A stretch of 64,000 bases of DNA from Effrenium voratum. Lineage: Eukaryota > Sar > Dinophyceae > Suessiales > Symbiodiniaceae. The notes beneath the pieces were generated by a model. It was not told the origin of the DNA and made no database searches. It was given only the letters and a program-made list of their open reading frames with translations. The stretch is taken from the NCBI GenBank assembly GCA_963377175.1, contig CAUJNA010003789.1:1-64000 (forward strand), read 5' to 3'. Below, piece by piece: positions 42,165 to 52,398 of the stretch. The translations under genes and the position numbers were made by a program. Position 1 is the stretch's first letter, and the number at the start of each line of letters is the position of its first letter.

Positions 42165-42808
42165 CAATCTTTTTTCTTGACGTTTGCCGTTTATTTGACA
42201 TTGTTGTGTTTTAAGGGCAGAAATTTGACAATGATCCATTTAGAGCCCGAAAACATGTCAATGACAAACTTTTTGGCGTGATATGGGCCTGGGCGCCAAA
42301 ACGCTGCGCAGAGTGAAGCATGGTTCAAGCCGCGGAGAGAACGCGCGAACGAGAGCAGACACACACAAATCACGAAACACGCGAAAATACACAGCGCTCA
42401 TGCGCACAAACCGCGTGCGCAACACACGCACGCATGCGCGTCACACCTGCATGCGTGCATGCAGCAGCTTCCTCGCATTTATGGCAGACATCATTTTTTG
42501 TTACTCTAAGTTGCCAATTCTATCGTTGAATTGCAACCTATTCAACGATAGAATATGCACATATATGCATATTGAATTCCACGAATTGGATTAATATATC
42601 CGTGCGGCCGCGCATGGGGCGCCATGTCGGTGCCACGAAGCGGCTGAAGCTGATAAGTGCCCCCTGCAGCATGCATTTGTGCAGACATTGTTGCAAGCGC
42701 ATGTGCATCAGAGGCGCACGCTGGCGCCGCTTCCGTTGGCTCAATGCACACTTTGGAACACAATACTCATGCACTAAATATAGTTTTTGCTTTTTTTTGC
42801 AACCGGGC
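42165..42808. other. Left subterminal region of the insertion
   Basis: AT-rich start with TTTGACATTG, TTTGACAATG and GTCAATGACA (42196-42265), then CA-rich sequence (42355-42460). At 42518-42553 there is a perfect hairpin, TTCTATCGTTGAAT/ATTCAACGATAGAA with an 8-base loop. No gene supported. Confidence 0.6.
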
Positions 42809-43184
42809 ATGCACAGGCCGACCACTTCGCAGCAGCAGGAGGAACGCCTAGAGGAGCGCGCGCAAGGAAAGGAGGGGGAGGAGGAAAAACCGGAGGAGGA
42901 AAAACCGGAGGAGGAAAAGCTGGTAACGCGAACGTATAAGCGCCGAAAGGTGAAATTGGACCCTGCTGAGCTCCAGGCCTTCATAGCTAGCACAAACAAC
43001 TACATAGAGGACGCGAAAAAGCTCCAGGAGTTCTACGCGGAACAGGAGCTACTCGCCAGCCAGAACTACCAGGACGCGAGGTACAAGGCGCTGGCTCAGC
43101 TCGCCACCGACACCACAAGGAGGAACAACAGGGTCCGCGAACTGCAAGAAGAGCTCCAGGTCACCTCCAAAAGCGGGGCATCAG

Positions 43185-43219
<35 letters not shown>

Positions 43220-43381
43220 TGGGCCCTTCCTCCAGGCGCATTAGTGCCTGGCAGGGTCGCAGTGTCTCAGCTGCCACCGGCCTCAAAGCCCGTGCAACAG
43301 TCCGCAGCCTGGCAACGGCAACAGCCCGCCGCCCAGCCTCTACCTCCGGGCCCTTGCCGACCTGGATCGCTGGGAAACTAA
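42809..43381 (+). CDS. Unrecognised acidic coiled-coil protein or exon
   Basis: Open frame from ATG 42809 (MHRPTTSQQQEERLEERAQG), 190 codons. Glu/Lys-rich repeats EEEKPEEEKP come first, then a basic patch (RTYKRRKVKLD). A likely coiled coil of about 75 residues follows (ELQAFIASTNNYIEDAKK to VRELQEELQ), then a Ser run and a Pro/Gln-rich tail. A possible splice donor, CAG/GTCACC, lies at about 43158, so the tail may be intron. It is the first protein-like piece in the insertion and may be the N-terminal exon of its gene. Function unknown. Confidence 0.5.
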
Positions 43382-44898
43382 CATAACACGCAGGCAAGCA
43401 GAGAGAACAGCAACTAGAATAGCTACAGCTCAGGCAGTCTCTCAACAACAGCCAGCGCACCAAGCAGCACCAAAACAGTACATTTAGGTTCATACGTATT
43501 TAGGGAATACATAGGCTTTAGATTTGCACATGTAGTCTACATATTTTGAGGCTTTCCCAGCTTATAGCCAGGCAAGGCTAGCGGCCCATCATGGCTGAGT
43601 CAACTTGTGGCTCTGCTGAGGACTGGTTCTAGGTCGGATTGTTTGTTGCTTCCATCTCTTCAATTTGCGCGCAGGACTGCTCTGATATCGATATGACTGA
43701 GGCCGTGGCTCCTGTTTTCGAAGGTTGTTTGCTTGTTTTGCGCCGTTCAGGTCGCCAAAGCTATGGGCCACGCGATAAGCCCGCTTATCGGCTTGGCCAG
43801 CAGCTCCGCGCTTAGCGTGCGGGGTTAGAAAGCTTATAGTGGCAGTGAACGGGCGCTGGGGCGTGTTTGGGCTTGCTTGCCTAGGTGCTGAAGCGGTTTT
43901 TGAAGCGTGCAGCAAGTTCATCAACCCAATCGCGCAAATCCCCTTGGACTACATTGAGACGACATGCTTCGCGCACGTGCATAGCTGCCTTGAAGTTTTG
44001 CGTCCTTTTCTCAGGTCCCGCGCACGTTTTGCGTTTGCCTTTCAGAGCCCCAGGTGAGTTTGGCGTCTGCAAGACACCAGCCACGAGTGTTTCTGAGGCT
44101 GCAGTTGCTTGGTCGCGCTTGCTGCCTTCGCACGTCCACATCTTTGCATATGGTGCGCCACTCAGGTTTTGCAAGCCGCGCGCTCCATGAAGGAGACCGA
44201 TGCGGCCCTAGTGGCAAGCGTGTTGAAACGCTGCTGCTCTCGCACGAGAACGCTCCGGGGCCGTTCGCAGCGCCATGGTTGCTATATGCCATTGTCACTG
44301 GGTTAACTTGAGTTGTTGAATCGGCTTGGGTTAACCTAGCCCAGGTCATCTTATCACCCGCACTTGGACCAGCTGAAGCATTTGACCCCTGCTTATGCTT
44401 GCTAGTGAGCGTTTGCGTGAGACTCAACATAGGCGCATACTAGAAAACTGCATGCCTGGCCCAGGATCTTGCTCCCATCGCCGAAGAGTGTGCCGGAGCC
44501 ACCTGCTGGCATGCCCGATCCTGAAGACGGGCAACCAAGGCCTTGCAAACTTGATAAACTGTTTCTCCACGCAGCGCACGCAGGAAGCGCACCGAAGACA
44601 GTGCACCTGCTGCTGGCCCTGAAGTTCCTGAGCCCGGCCCTCAACTAAAAACTGAGAACCAAGTTTTGCTTGCGCGATTTTGCGGTCTCAACTAAATGAG
44701 GCCATCGCCCACTCAAGCCCAACCGCAAGCTGAGAAACGCTCTCGCCTGGAGGCCCTCTGTTCCTTTTCCTTCTTCGGCAGTTTGCCTTGGTTTCGCACC
44801 CGGCCCAGGACGCCAAGCAGAAGTACTTGCAAGCGTGCCGGGAGCTTTGGGGTGAGGACTGCACCGTTTGAGCCAAGCTACAAAACGAAAAGGGTCTG
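43382..44898. other. Stretch without an assignable gene
   Basis: Mixed composition. A minus-strand frame (43881-44174) has a protein-like end, REACRLNVVQGDLRDWVDEL, but no recognisable domain. Overlapping short frames on both strands are not convincing. Probably introns or decayed exons of the insertion. Confidence 0.4.
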
Positions 44899-44899
44899 A

Positions 44900-44939
44900 A
44901 ATTCTACTTTTCAGTAGCTTGCAACTGAAAAGTAGAATT
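44900..44939. repeat. Perfect hairpin AATTCTACTTTTCAGT
   Basis: 16-base arms around the loop AGCTTGCA. A second, near-identical hairpin (AATTCTACCTTTCAGT, loop AGCTTACA) begins at 44958 and was split by the Copia insertion; its other half resumes at 52350. Confidence 0.9.
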
Positions 44940-44988
44940 ACTCTAATGGTTTCTCAAATTCTACCTTTCAGTAGCTTACAACTGAAAG

Positions 44989-45142
44989 TGCTAAACCTTT
45001 AATGCACCGTGTTCATGTATCGTCATGAGATACCTCGTAGTGCACATGTGTGTGACTACCGAACGAGTTGTACAGTCGTTGACATTTTCGGTTGTGTCTC
45101 ACGAGGATCTGATTGAAGGCGTTTCGGTCCAAAAGATTCGCA
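44989..45142 (+). repeat. 5' LTR
   Basis: TGCTAAACCTTTAATGC to AAAAGATTCGCA. It repeats at 52196-52349. Confidence 0.95.
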
Positions 45143-45154
45143 TGGTAGCGGAGC
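45143..45154 (+). other. Primer-binding site
   Basis: TGGTAGCGGAGC directly follows the 5' LTR. It is complementary to a tRNA 3' end GCTCCGCTACCA and resembles the initiator-Met sites used by Copia elements. Confidence 0.75.
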
Positions 45155-45222
45155 AATGGTTGCTTTGCAGTTGGCATGAGTGGTTTGGCTTTGGCCTTTA
45201 GACTGCTTGGCCTTAGGCTGCA

Positions 45223-47082
45223 ATGCATGGGAATCCAGGAGCAGCAGATGGGTCGCCTGCGGGCGGCGATGCGCGACAAGTTTTTCAGACACAGATAGAT
45301 GTGGAAGGTTGGTTTGCTCAGGTGAGAACTGTTACTCAGGCGACGTTGGACGCCGCCCAGATGAATGCAAATTCGGTTCAGCAGTTACTGAGCGCCCAGG
45401 CAACACTGCAGCAGAATGGCTATGAAGATAGAGGCCTTCAAGGCCGAGATCTTGCGCGAGTACTCAGACAGCCAAGCGTGTTTAATCCAAGCACGCGTGA
45501 AGAAGAACTCAGCATGTGGAAGTCATGGAGCTGGGAGTTGGAGCAGTATCTTGGAGCTCTTGATCATGGTTTTACAGATGATTTTCAGGCTATGAAGTCT
45601 GTTGATTCGGAAATTACATTTGACAGCATGGACGCACCTGTTAGACAGCGTGGCGTTTTGCTATACAGTGTGTTGGCTGGACTCTTGCACGAAAAGGGCA
45701 AGCAAGTTTTGAAGAGTGTGGAACCTCAGAATGGTTATGAGGGCTACAGGCGGCTTAGAGCCGATTTGGAGCCTTCGTCACGAACAAGGATTTTGGCATT
45801 GTTGCAAACCTTGAATGCATGGCCCACCTTCGATCCAAAGCAAGGCATCATGCCCCAGGTCATGAAGCTTGAGAGCGCGGTGAAGGAATACGAGCAGTTG
45901 AGTGGCACTGCAATGGACCCCAATTTAAAGTTGGCTACCCTCTTGCGTTGCTTGACAGGACAGCTGAGGCAGCACACCAATTTGATTGTGAGTGATTCGT
46001 CTTCATACACAGATGTGAGGAATTTGATCATGCGCTGGGACTCTTCGCAGACAAAGTGGCATCAACCCCTGTTGAAATCATTTGAGATCAATTCATCAGT
46101 GGACCACAACGACCCGATGGACATCGACCGTGTTTACGGCAAAGGGTTTGGCAAGAAGGGCAAGAGCAAGTATGACAAAGGCAAAGGTAAGTTTGGTGGA
46201 AACAAAGGAAAAGGAGGAAAAGGTAAATCCAAATATGATGGAAAGGGATATGGCAACAAAGGAAAATCTGGCAAAGGGAAGTATAGCTCTCCCTACACTG
46301 GTAAAGGTACTGGAGACCCTCAACGTGACGCCCAGCAAAAGAAAACAGATCCAAATGCCTGTTTGTATTGCGGGAAGCACGGGCACTGGAAACGCGAGTG
46401 TTGGCAATTTCAGCAAGACAAGCAAGCTGGCACAATTCGCCGGACAGATGAGCAGCCTTTGCAGCAACAGGAAGTTCAGAAACCGCTCGATCCGTGCCGG
46501 CAGCCAGCATCAGGCAGCCAGACCCCGTCCGTGCAGAGTGGAACCACTTACAAGTCGGTATCTTCTGTTCGACGTGTTTCGGTTGCACCAGCATTTGACA
46601 TTGCAGATGATCTCAGGCCGTTTGATGTTCACATTTATTCCATGGAAGAGTGTGACAGCGAAGCAGGCAGCATTTTCATGGTCTCGGCATGCAATGATAG
46701 AACTTGTATTTCTGGATTAACTTGCACATGTGTTGATCTGTGTGATTGTATCGGCTCAGCGTGTGCATGTGTTTCGGGTCATGGTGATGCGGCATTTCAG
46801 ATATGTGATATGAGTGCAACAGATTTCGATGGTCAGTGGACCTATGCTTGCAATGCGTGTGGGAGCTCAGATTGCAATGTGTGCAGTCATGTGGAGCATT
46901 TTTCAGAGAGTGCATATGCGGACATCAGGATGCTGTATGACTCAGATTGTTCAGGCGACATGGAGATCATTTTGGATTCAGGTGCCGACATCAGCGTTCT
47001 GCCTCTAGGCTGGGAAGGATGCGGCGCTGAAAGCAAGCTGCTGTCATGTTCAGGGATGCGCAAGGGCGAAAAATCGAGATGA
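45223..47082 (+). CDS. Copia Gag with zinc knuckle and start of protease
   Basis: 619 codons (MHGNPGAADGSPAGGDARQV). The gag-like domain includes RVLRQPSVFNPSTREEELSM and ALLQTLNAWPTF. A Lys/Gly-rich basic segment follows (KGFGKKGKSKYDKGKGK). Then comes a CCHC zinc knuckle CLYCGKHGHWKRECW (46360-46404) that binds RNA. The protease active site IILDSGADISVLPLGWEG (about 46965-47020) lies near the end. The frame stops at 47080-47082, while the protease continues in the overlapping -1 frame (RDAQGRKIEMSG). A -1 shift in 47020-47060 would give one Gag-Pol product; an ordinary indel is equally possible. Confidence 0.93.
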   Translation: MHGNPGAADGSPAGGDARQVFQTQIDVEGWFAQVRTVTQATLDAAQMNANSVQQLLSAQATLQQNGYEDRGLQGRDLARVLRQPSVFNPSTREEELSMWKSWSWELEQYLGALDHGFTDDFQAMKSVDSEITFDSMDAPVRQRGVLLYSVLAGLLHEKGKQVLKSVEPQNGYEGYRRLRADLEPSSRTRILALLQTLNAWPTFDPKQGIMPQVMKLESAVKEYEQLSGTAMDPNLKLATLLRCLTGQLRQHTNLIVSDSSSYTDVRNLIMRWDSSQTKWHQPLLKSFEINSSVDHNDPMDIDRVYGKGFGKKGKSKYDKGKGKFGGNKGKGGKGKSKYDGKGYGNKGKSGKGKYSSPYTGKGTGDPQRDAQQKKTDPNACLYCGKHGHWKRECWQFQQDKQAGTIRRTDEQPLQQQEVQKPLDPCRQPASGSQTPSVQSGTTYKSVSSVRRVSVAPAFDIADDLRPFDVHIYSMEECDSEAGSIFMVSACNDRTCISGLTCTCVDLCDCIGSACACVSGHGDAAFQICDMSATDFDGQWTYACNACGSSDCNVCSHVEHFSESAYADIRMLYDSDCSGDMEIILDSGADISVLPLGWEGCGAESKLLSCSGMRKGEKSR

Positions 47083-50000
47083 GTGGATGCAGAGACGCTC
47101 ATGTGCTTTTGGGAGATGTTTCTTTCACTGAGACATTTGCAGTTGGGCCAGTGACGGCCCCACTTCTTGCCATGGGCAAGTTGGTGAAGGCAGGATGGAG
47201 CTTGGAGCTCAGTGGGAGCGAGCCTGCATTGGTCAAAGGTGATTGCAGAATCGATGTTCATTACAAAAGAAATTCGCTGTGCACTTATGGAGCTATTCGG
47301 GCTATTACAGCAGATAGCAAGCGGCAAGATTTGGACATGCATATTCGGCGCGCGGTGCTCAGTGACACTTTGAGTGCAGTTGGAGAAGTTTGGGAACAAA
47401 CTGGAACAGATATATTTGCCATGAAGTCTTTCGGAGATGCTTTTCTCAATATTGGTGAGTGTTTGCCGGATGAGGGGTGTGCATTTCGCACGACTCTGAT
47501 TTACGATGAAGGCCGCTGGGAGCTGGTTGAGTTTGGCCAGGAGCTCCGGGAATTGCAAGTGCTGGCAGGTCCTATTCCCGCCATTGAGGGAATGGTTGAA
47601 ATCTTGACAATCGCCCATAGGCGGCGGTTCAAGCCGGAGCAGCTTGGATTTGAGGCTATCTTTGATGAGCCGGACCCCCAGCAGAAGGAATCAACTTCTA
47701 GTTCAAGCGATAGCTCAAGTGAGAGTCCTGAGAAGCATTCGCCAATTGGCGAGCCTGCAGATGGAGGTGGAGAAGAGAAGCAGCAACATGTGGGCGTTGC
47801 ACTGCCAGGGAGTTCAGCGGATGTCAAGGAGCTTCCAGGCAAGGTGTCCGACCCTGAGCAGCTTGATGTAGATGGGGTCATTCTGACCCCAAGTTCCACC
47901 CTCAAGGAGTTGCGAGCTGCTTGTTTGGTTTTGGGCATCGGAAAATCAGGTGGGAAGGCAACTGTTTTCAGTCGCATTGCATCCCATCAGCGGAAGATGA
48001 AATTGAGCGAGCGAGTTGAGATTGCAAAGGAACTTGAGAGCGACAGAAGCAGGCAGCCAGTACTTGTTCCTGATGTGCCACAGCCCACAGCTGAACAGGT
48101 GGCCGAGCACTCGGCAACGCATTTGCCCTACGCGCCGTGGTGTGCTTTTTGCGTGGCGCATAAGGCACGGGATGCTAAGCATAGCAAATCAACTTCTGTG
48201 AAGGGTGTGCCTCTGGTTGCTATGGATTTCAGTTTTACTTCAAGGGAGAAGGATGAGGCCAAGAAGCTCACAGTTTTGGTCCTCAGAGACAAAGACAGTG
48301 GCACAATTGATTGCATTCCGGTGCGAGGCAAGGGCGGCGCGCAGGTGACCAAGTATTTGGTTACTGAGGTGTGCCGACTGCTCAACATGCTTGGGCATAC
48401 AGATGTGGTGCTGAAGTCAGATGGCGAGCCTACCATGATAGGCCTTCAGTCAAAGATTCAGGAGACGAGAGCAAGGCTTGGGCTCAGGACTCAGCTGCAG
48501 CAAGCGCCTAAGGGTGACCATCAGGCAAATGGCATGGTTGAACAGACAGTGCAAATTACTCGTTTGCATGCAGGTGTTCTTCTGGAGCAGTATGAGCAGA
48601 AATCCGGATGTTTGGTATCCACCGAGCACCCATTGCATTCGTGGTGCTTTCGGCATGCAGCTTGGGTTTTGAACCGCTACAGCCCGCATCATGGTGTGAC
48701 AGCGTTTGAGCAGGTCACTCAGAGTGAGTATTCAGGCAAGGTTGTTTCTTTCGGCGAGTGTGTCATGGCTCGTGCGAAGTCAAGCACGAAGGGAAGAGCA
48801 GGCTGGCTTAAATCTATTTGGCTTGGGAAGATTGCAATTTCGGATTTACATATTGTTTGCACAAAGTCAGGCTCTTTGCTTTTGACTCGCTGCGTGAAGC
48901 GTCTTCCAGAAGCTTCACGATGGGACAAGGAGATGCATGAATGTTTGCGCGATTACAGTTGGGACCACCCAGGACTCACTGCCGGCCATTTGGCATATGT
49001 GACCAAGCAAGGCAGGAAGACACAGCAAGTCATTCAGGAGTTTGTCCATCCTATTCTGGACGATGGTGCCCCACTTTCGGCACTGATGGACAGCGGTCAA
49101 CTGTTTGTTGCAGATTCGCCGGTTCGGGTTGCAAGCCCGATGGATGAAGCAGGTTCAGAGCCATCTTCAGATGTGAAGGATGGTGCGGGCAGTGATGGAG
49201 GTGCGGTTGATCCTGCAGTTGTTCCTATGGAGGACGATGCAGGTCAGCGCACTGAACAAACTGGAGATGGTCGTGGTTTGCAAGTTGATGAGCAAGATGA
49301 GCGTCCTCCCAAGCAGGCCAGGATTGAGCCGCAGAAGAAGGCTCGGGTGCAACCAGCGCAGCCAGCGAGCTCGAGCAGACTTGCAAGCCCACCAACGTTT
49401 GCAGCAAGCATTCGCATTATTGCAGATGGTAGTGTCATGCGCGTTGTTGGTGGAGAGAAGCTCGAGCATGTGGATGAGCTTTTGTCTGGAGAGCTGGCAG
49501 AAGATGAAGCTATGGTGCTTGAGGAGTACTTTGATCATGAGTGCAGAGTTGATCCAGATGACCGGTTTAGTCATGACTGGATAAAGGCAGAGGACGCAGG
49601 TATTCCTGATGCAGTGGAGGCGCGTGAGAGAAATGAGACTCTGTTTCCGGGCGTTTTGGACGAGTGCAATCCAGATGACTTGTATTATCCTGGATCTGTT
49701 AGTGAGCCAGAGCTTGATGAAGCCACTTTGATGGCGTTGGACGCATTGGCAGAGCGAGTTGAAGTTGCGAGATTGGCGTCAAAGGGCGTCTTGCGAAAAG
49801 TGACAGACACTGGAGAGCAGGACGCGTTGCGCCAAACACACCGGAGTTTGAATGCGCGTTTTGTGCACACGTGGCGACAGAAGGTGGTCAATCATCAGAG
49901 CAAATGGCTGAGGAGAGCACGGCTGGTTGCAAAGGAGTTTGCGCACCTTGATCCAGACCGTGGTGGCCTTTTTGCACCCTCCAGCAGCGCCATAGTGAGC

Positions 50001-52016
50001 AGGGTTGTTCCTTCGCTGTATATGCATTTCAAGAAGAGCAAGCAGTGGACTATGGGCAGCATGGATGTTCACGATGCTTATTTGACCTGCGATCAGGTCC
50101 ACCCCACGCTCATTACGATTAGTGTGGGCGATGAGGTACTTGTATTCGACATGCTGAAGTGTGTCCCCGGTCAGCGAGATGGTGCCGTGATTTGGTTCGA
50201 CAGTTTTACTGGTTATTTGGAGAGCAGGGTCAACGCAAGTTCATGTGGAGAAATCCCTGCATTTTACCGCATTCAGGAGATTGATGGCACGCCTGGTTTC
50301 ATGGTTTTGCTAATTCATGTGGATGATGTTCTGTATGCAGGCAGTCAGCAGCAGTGTGATGCATTTGAGAAAATTGTGCAAGAGCGATATCAGGTTTCGA
50401 TCGATCGTTTGCATGAGGTCGGTGATCAGATTACATTTCTGAAGAGGCAGCATTTCCTTTGGCATGACAATGTTTTGTTGTTGCAGCCACCCTTGAAGCA
50501 TTTCACGAAACTTCTTGAGACTGTTGGGTGTGACATGGCGACGCACAGACCACGCAAAACGCCATTGCCGGTTGGCAAGCTTCCCACGGAGGTTGATCAG
50601 ACTCCTTTGGATGAGGAGCGTGCCAGTTCTTACAGATCTGGTGTTGGTCTATTGCTGTACTTGTCAGCTGATGTTGTGGAAGCACAATATGGGATCCGTG
50701 TTCTTAGTCAGTTCATGTCCATGCCCACCTGTGGATCCTGGAAGTTGCTTGTTCACATGGCTTTGTATCTTTGGGGTGCCAGAGGACATGCATTGGCTTT
50801 TGAGGAGCCGATACCAGGGAAAGGACTCATCACGGAGTCGAAGTGCCCATTCCTTATCGAGGCCATCAGTGATGCAGATTGGGCCGGAGATAAGGACACT
50901 CGGAAAAGCACATCTGGTTGCATGATCCTGTGTAACTCACACCTGTGGTACAGTGCAAGTCGAGGTCAGCGCGTTGTGGCCTTGTCTAGCGGGGAGTCGG
51001 AGTTTTACAGTTCAATCAGCACTGCGGCTGATGCTTTGTTTCTTCGAGCTGTTTTGGGTTTTGCCTTGGGTGATGTGAGTTGTATCGAGCTCAAGTTGCT
51101 CGGAGATTCGTCAGCTGCTCGTGGGATACAACAGAGACGTGGAACGGGAAAGGTGCGCCATTTGGAAGCCCGCCATCTTTGGCTTCAGAGCAAAGTGAAG
51201 GCGGGGGTGGTGCAGGTTGGAGTTGTTCAGACGAAGTGGAACCCAGCAGATTTGGCAACGAAGGCTTTAAGCAGGCAGAGGATTCGTTTGCTGCTAGGCC
51301 TCATTGGCATTCGAGATGAGCTGCAGGACTATGCCCCGGTCGGTGAGACCGAGCTGGAGGAGGAATGTGTGCAGCATCATATGCGCAGTGTGATCAGGCG
51401 AGTTGCAGAGGAGGTCAGAAGCGATCGGCAGCTCTCAACATCCGGGAGCACTCAAGTTGCCAAGAAGCTGGTCAGGCTTGGAGCAGTTCAGAGTATGATT
51501 CGCGGCGCATTTGGCGCCGGTGACAACGCCTTGAGCCACCATGAGCCCAATGGTACAACATTTTCAGGTTGGTGGAGAGATTCAGATTCAGTATTCGACA
51601 TTTGTTTCATATGTTTGCTGGTATTTGCAGCTATTGGAATTTTCACATGTGTGCAGTGGTTTTTCGTGCTTGTGAAATGGGTGAAAACGCATGGGACACG
51701 TCCTCAGATTCTGAAGCAGGAGAGCGAGGAGCGTTTGCAAGAACAGCGTTGGCAAGAGCAGCGTGTGAACGATGTGCATGCTGGAGCTAGCGCGAGTGGG
51801 AGCAGTGCAGATGTCCGCTTGGTTCTTGTGACTCCAAGTGGCAAGCACTATCATTGCCGCGACTGCAAGTGGGTGCAAAATCGACCGATTTCAGAAATCC
51901 CAGAGGTTGTTGCGGTCAGAAACTACAAGAAGTGCATGACATGCCATGGTGCAGAGGGCACGCGACGACGCATTGTCGCGCAGCCTATTTCACTGAAACC
52001 ACCAAATGGAGATTGA
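47046..52016 (+). CDS. Copia Pol: protease end, integrase, RT, RNase H, C-terminal extension
   Basis: 1656 codons. The integrase zinc finger is in EHSATHLPYAPWCAFC (about 48106). The DDE triad lies in VAMDFSF (about 48217), LKSDGEPT (about 48415) and GMVEQTV (about 48533). The RT has MDVHDAYLTC (about 50062) and the catalytic HVDDVLYAG (about 50318). The RNase H has ISDADWAGD (about 50870), LSSGESEFY and LLGDSSAARG. After RNase H, a hydrophobic helix (about 51590-51680, starting FDICFICLLVFAAIG) is followed by a Cys/His-rich tail (HYHCRDC, CMTCHG). I recall this tail from dinoflagellate Copia elements. The frame is uninterrupted, so the element may have been active recently. The 5' end depends on the frame change described for Gag. 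Confidence 0.95.
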   Translation: MFRDAQGRKIEMSGCRDAHVLLGDVSFTETFAVGPVTAPLLAMGKLVKAGWSLELSGSEPALVKGDCRIDVHYKRNSLCTYGAIRAITADSKRQDLDMHIRRAVLSDTLSAVGEVWEQTGTDIFAMKSFGDAFLNIGECLPDEGCAFRTTLIYDEGRWELVEFGQELRELQVLAGPIPAIEGMVEILTIAHRRRFKPEQLGFEAIFDEPDPQQKESTSSSSDSSSESPEKHSPIGEPADGGGEEKQQHVGVALPGSSADVKELPGKVSDPEQLDVDGVILTPSSTLKELRAACLVLGIGKSGGKATVFSRIASHQRKMKLSERVEIAKELESDRSRQPVLVPDVPQPTAEQVAEHSATHLPYAPWCAFCVAHKARDAKHSKSTSVKGVPLVAMDFSFTSREKDEAKKLTVLVLRDKDSGTIDCIPVRGKGGAQVTKYLVTEVCRLLNMLGHTDVVLKSDGEPTMIGLQSKIQETRARLGLRTQLQQAPKGDHQANGMVEQTVQITRLHAGVLLEQYEQKSGCLVSTEHPLHSWCFRHAAWVLNRYSPHHGVTAFEQVTQSEYSGKVVSFGECVMARAKSSTKGRAGWLKSIWLGKIAISDLHIVCTKSGSLLLTRCVKRLPEASRWDKEMHECLRDYSWDHPGLTAGHLAYVTKQGRKTQQVIQEFVHPILDDGAPLSALMDSGQLFVADSPVRVASPMDEAGSEPSSDVKDGAGSDGGAVDPAVVPMEDDAGQRTEQTGDGRGLQVDEQDERPPKQARIEPQKKARVQPAQPASSSRLASPPTFAASIRIIADGSVMRVVGGEKLEHVDELLSGELAEDEAMVLEEYFDHECRVDPDDRFSHDWIKAEDAGIPDAVEARERNETLFPGVLDECNPDDLYYPGSVSEPELDEATLMALDALAERVEVARLASKGVLRKVTDTGEQDALRQTHRSLNARFVHTWRQKVVNHQSKWLRRARLVAKEFAHLDPDRGGLFAPSSSAIVSRVVPSLYMHFKKSKQWTMGSMDVHDAYLTCDQVHPTLITISVGDEVLVFDMLKCVPGQRDGAVIWFDSFTGYLESRVNASSCGEIPAFYRIQEIDGTPGFMVLLIHVDDVLYAGSQQQCDAFEKIVQERYQVSIDRLHEVGDQITFLKRQHFLWHDNVLLLQPPLKHFTKLLETVGCDMATHRPRKTPLPVGKLPTEVDQTPLDEERASSYRSGVGLLLYLSADVVEAQYGIRVLSQFMSMPTCGSWKLLVHMALYLWGARGHALAFEEPIPGKGLITESKCPFLIEAISDADWAGDKDTRKSTSGCMILCNSHLWYSASRGQRVVALSSGESEFYSSISTAADALFLRAVLGFALGDVSCIELKLLGDSSAARGIQQRRGTGKVRHLEARHLWLQSKVKAGVVQVGVVQTKWNPADLATKALSRQRIRLLLGLIGIRDELQDYAPVGETELEEECVQHHMRSVIRRVAEEVRSDRQLSTSGSTQVAKKLVRLGAVQSMIRGAFGAGDNALSHHEPNGTTFSGWWRDSDSVFDICFICLLVFAAIGIFTCVQWFFVLVKWVKTHGTRPQILKQESEERLQEQRWQEQRVNDVHAGASASGSSADVRLVLVTPSGKHYHCRDCKWVQNRPISEIPEVVAVRNYKKCMTCHGAEGTRRRIVAQPISLKPPNGD

Positions 52017-52186
52017 TATCAGATTTCAGTGGATGATGAGAATTCGGAGTTTTCAGCAGAGTTTTTGAGCATTTGCAACTGGAGGTTGCACGCAAGCGGT
52101 GCTGTACATGCATAGCTTTTGCTCATTTTTGCAGTTTGTGGTGCATTTGTGCAGATGAACCTTTCTCGGCCGTTTCAGGTTAATCT

Positions 52187-52195
52187 GAGGCGGGG
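52187..52195 (+). other. Polypurine tract
   Basis: GAGGCGGGG directly before the 3' LTR; the usual start site of plus-strand synthesis. Confidence 0.75.
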
Positions 52196-52349
52196 TGCTA
52201 AACCTTTAATGCACCGTGTTCATGTATCGTCATTAGATACCTCGTAGTGCACATGTGTGTGACTACCGAACGAGTTGTACAGTCGTTGACATTTTCGGTT
52301 GTGTCTCACGAGGATCTGATTGAAGGCGTTTCGGTCCAAAAGATTCGCA
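52196..52349 (+). repeat. 3' LTR
   Basis: 154 bp, one difference from the 5' LTR, followed by the target duplication GAAAG. Confidence 0.95.
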
Positions 52350-52398
52350 GAAAGGTAGAATTGCTGCTCTAATGGTTTTCCCTCTGCTTGCGCCGCAG

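Larger units (their letters stand above)
44989..52349 (+). mobile_element. Ty1/Copia LTR retrotransposon, recent
   Basis: 7.36 kb, with 154-bp LTRs at both ends that differ at one position I can see (GTCATGAGAT against GTCATTAGAT). LTRs start TG and end CA. The 5-bp target duplication GAAAG is at 44984-44988 and 52350-52354. The near-identity of the LTRs indicates a young insertion. The order protease, integrase, RT, RNase H is that of Copia. Confidence 0.97.
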
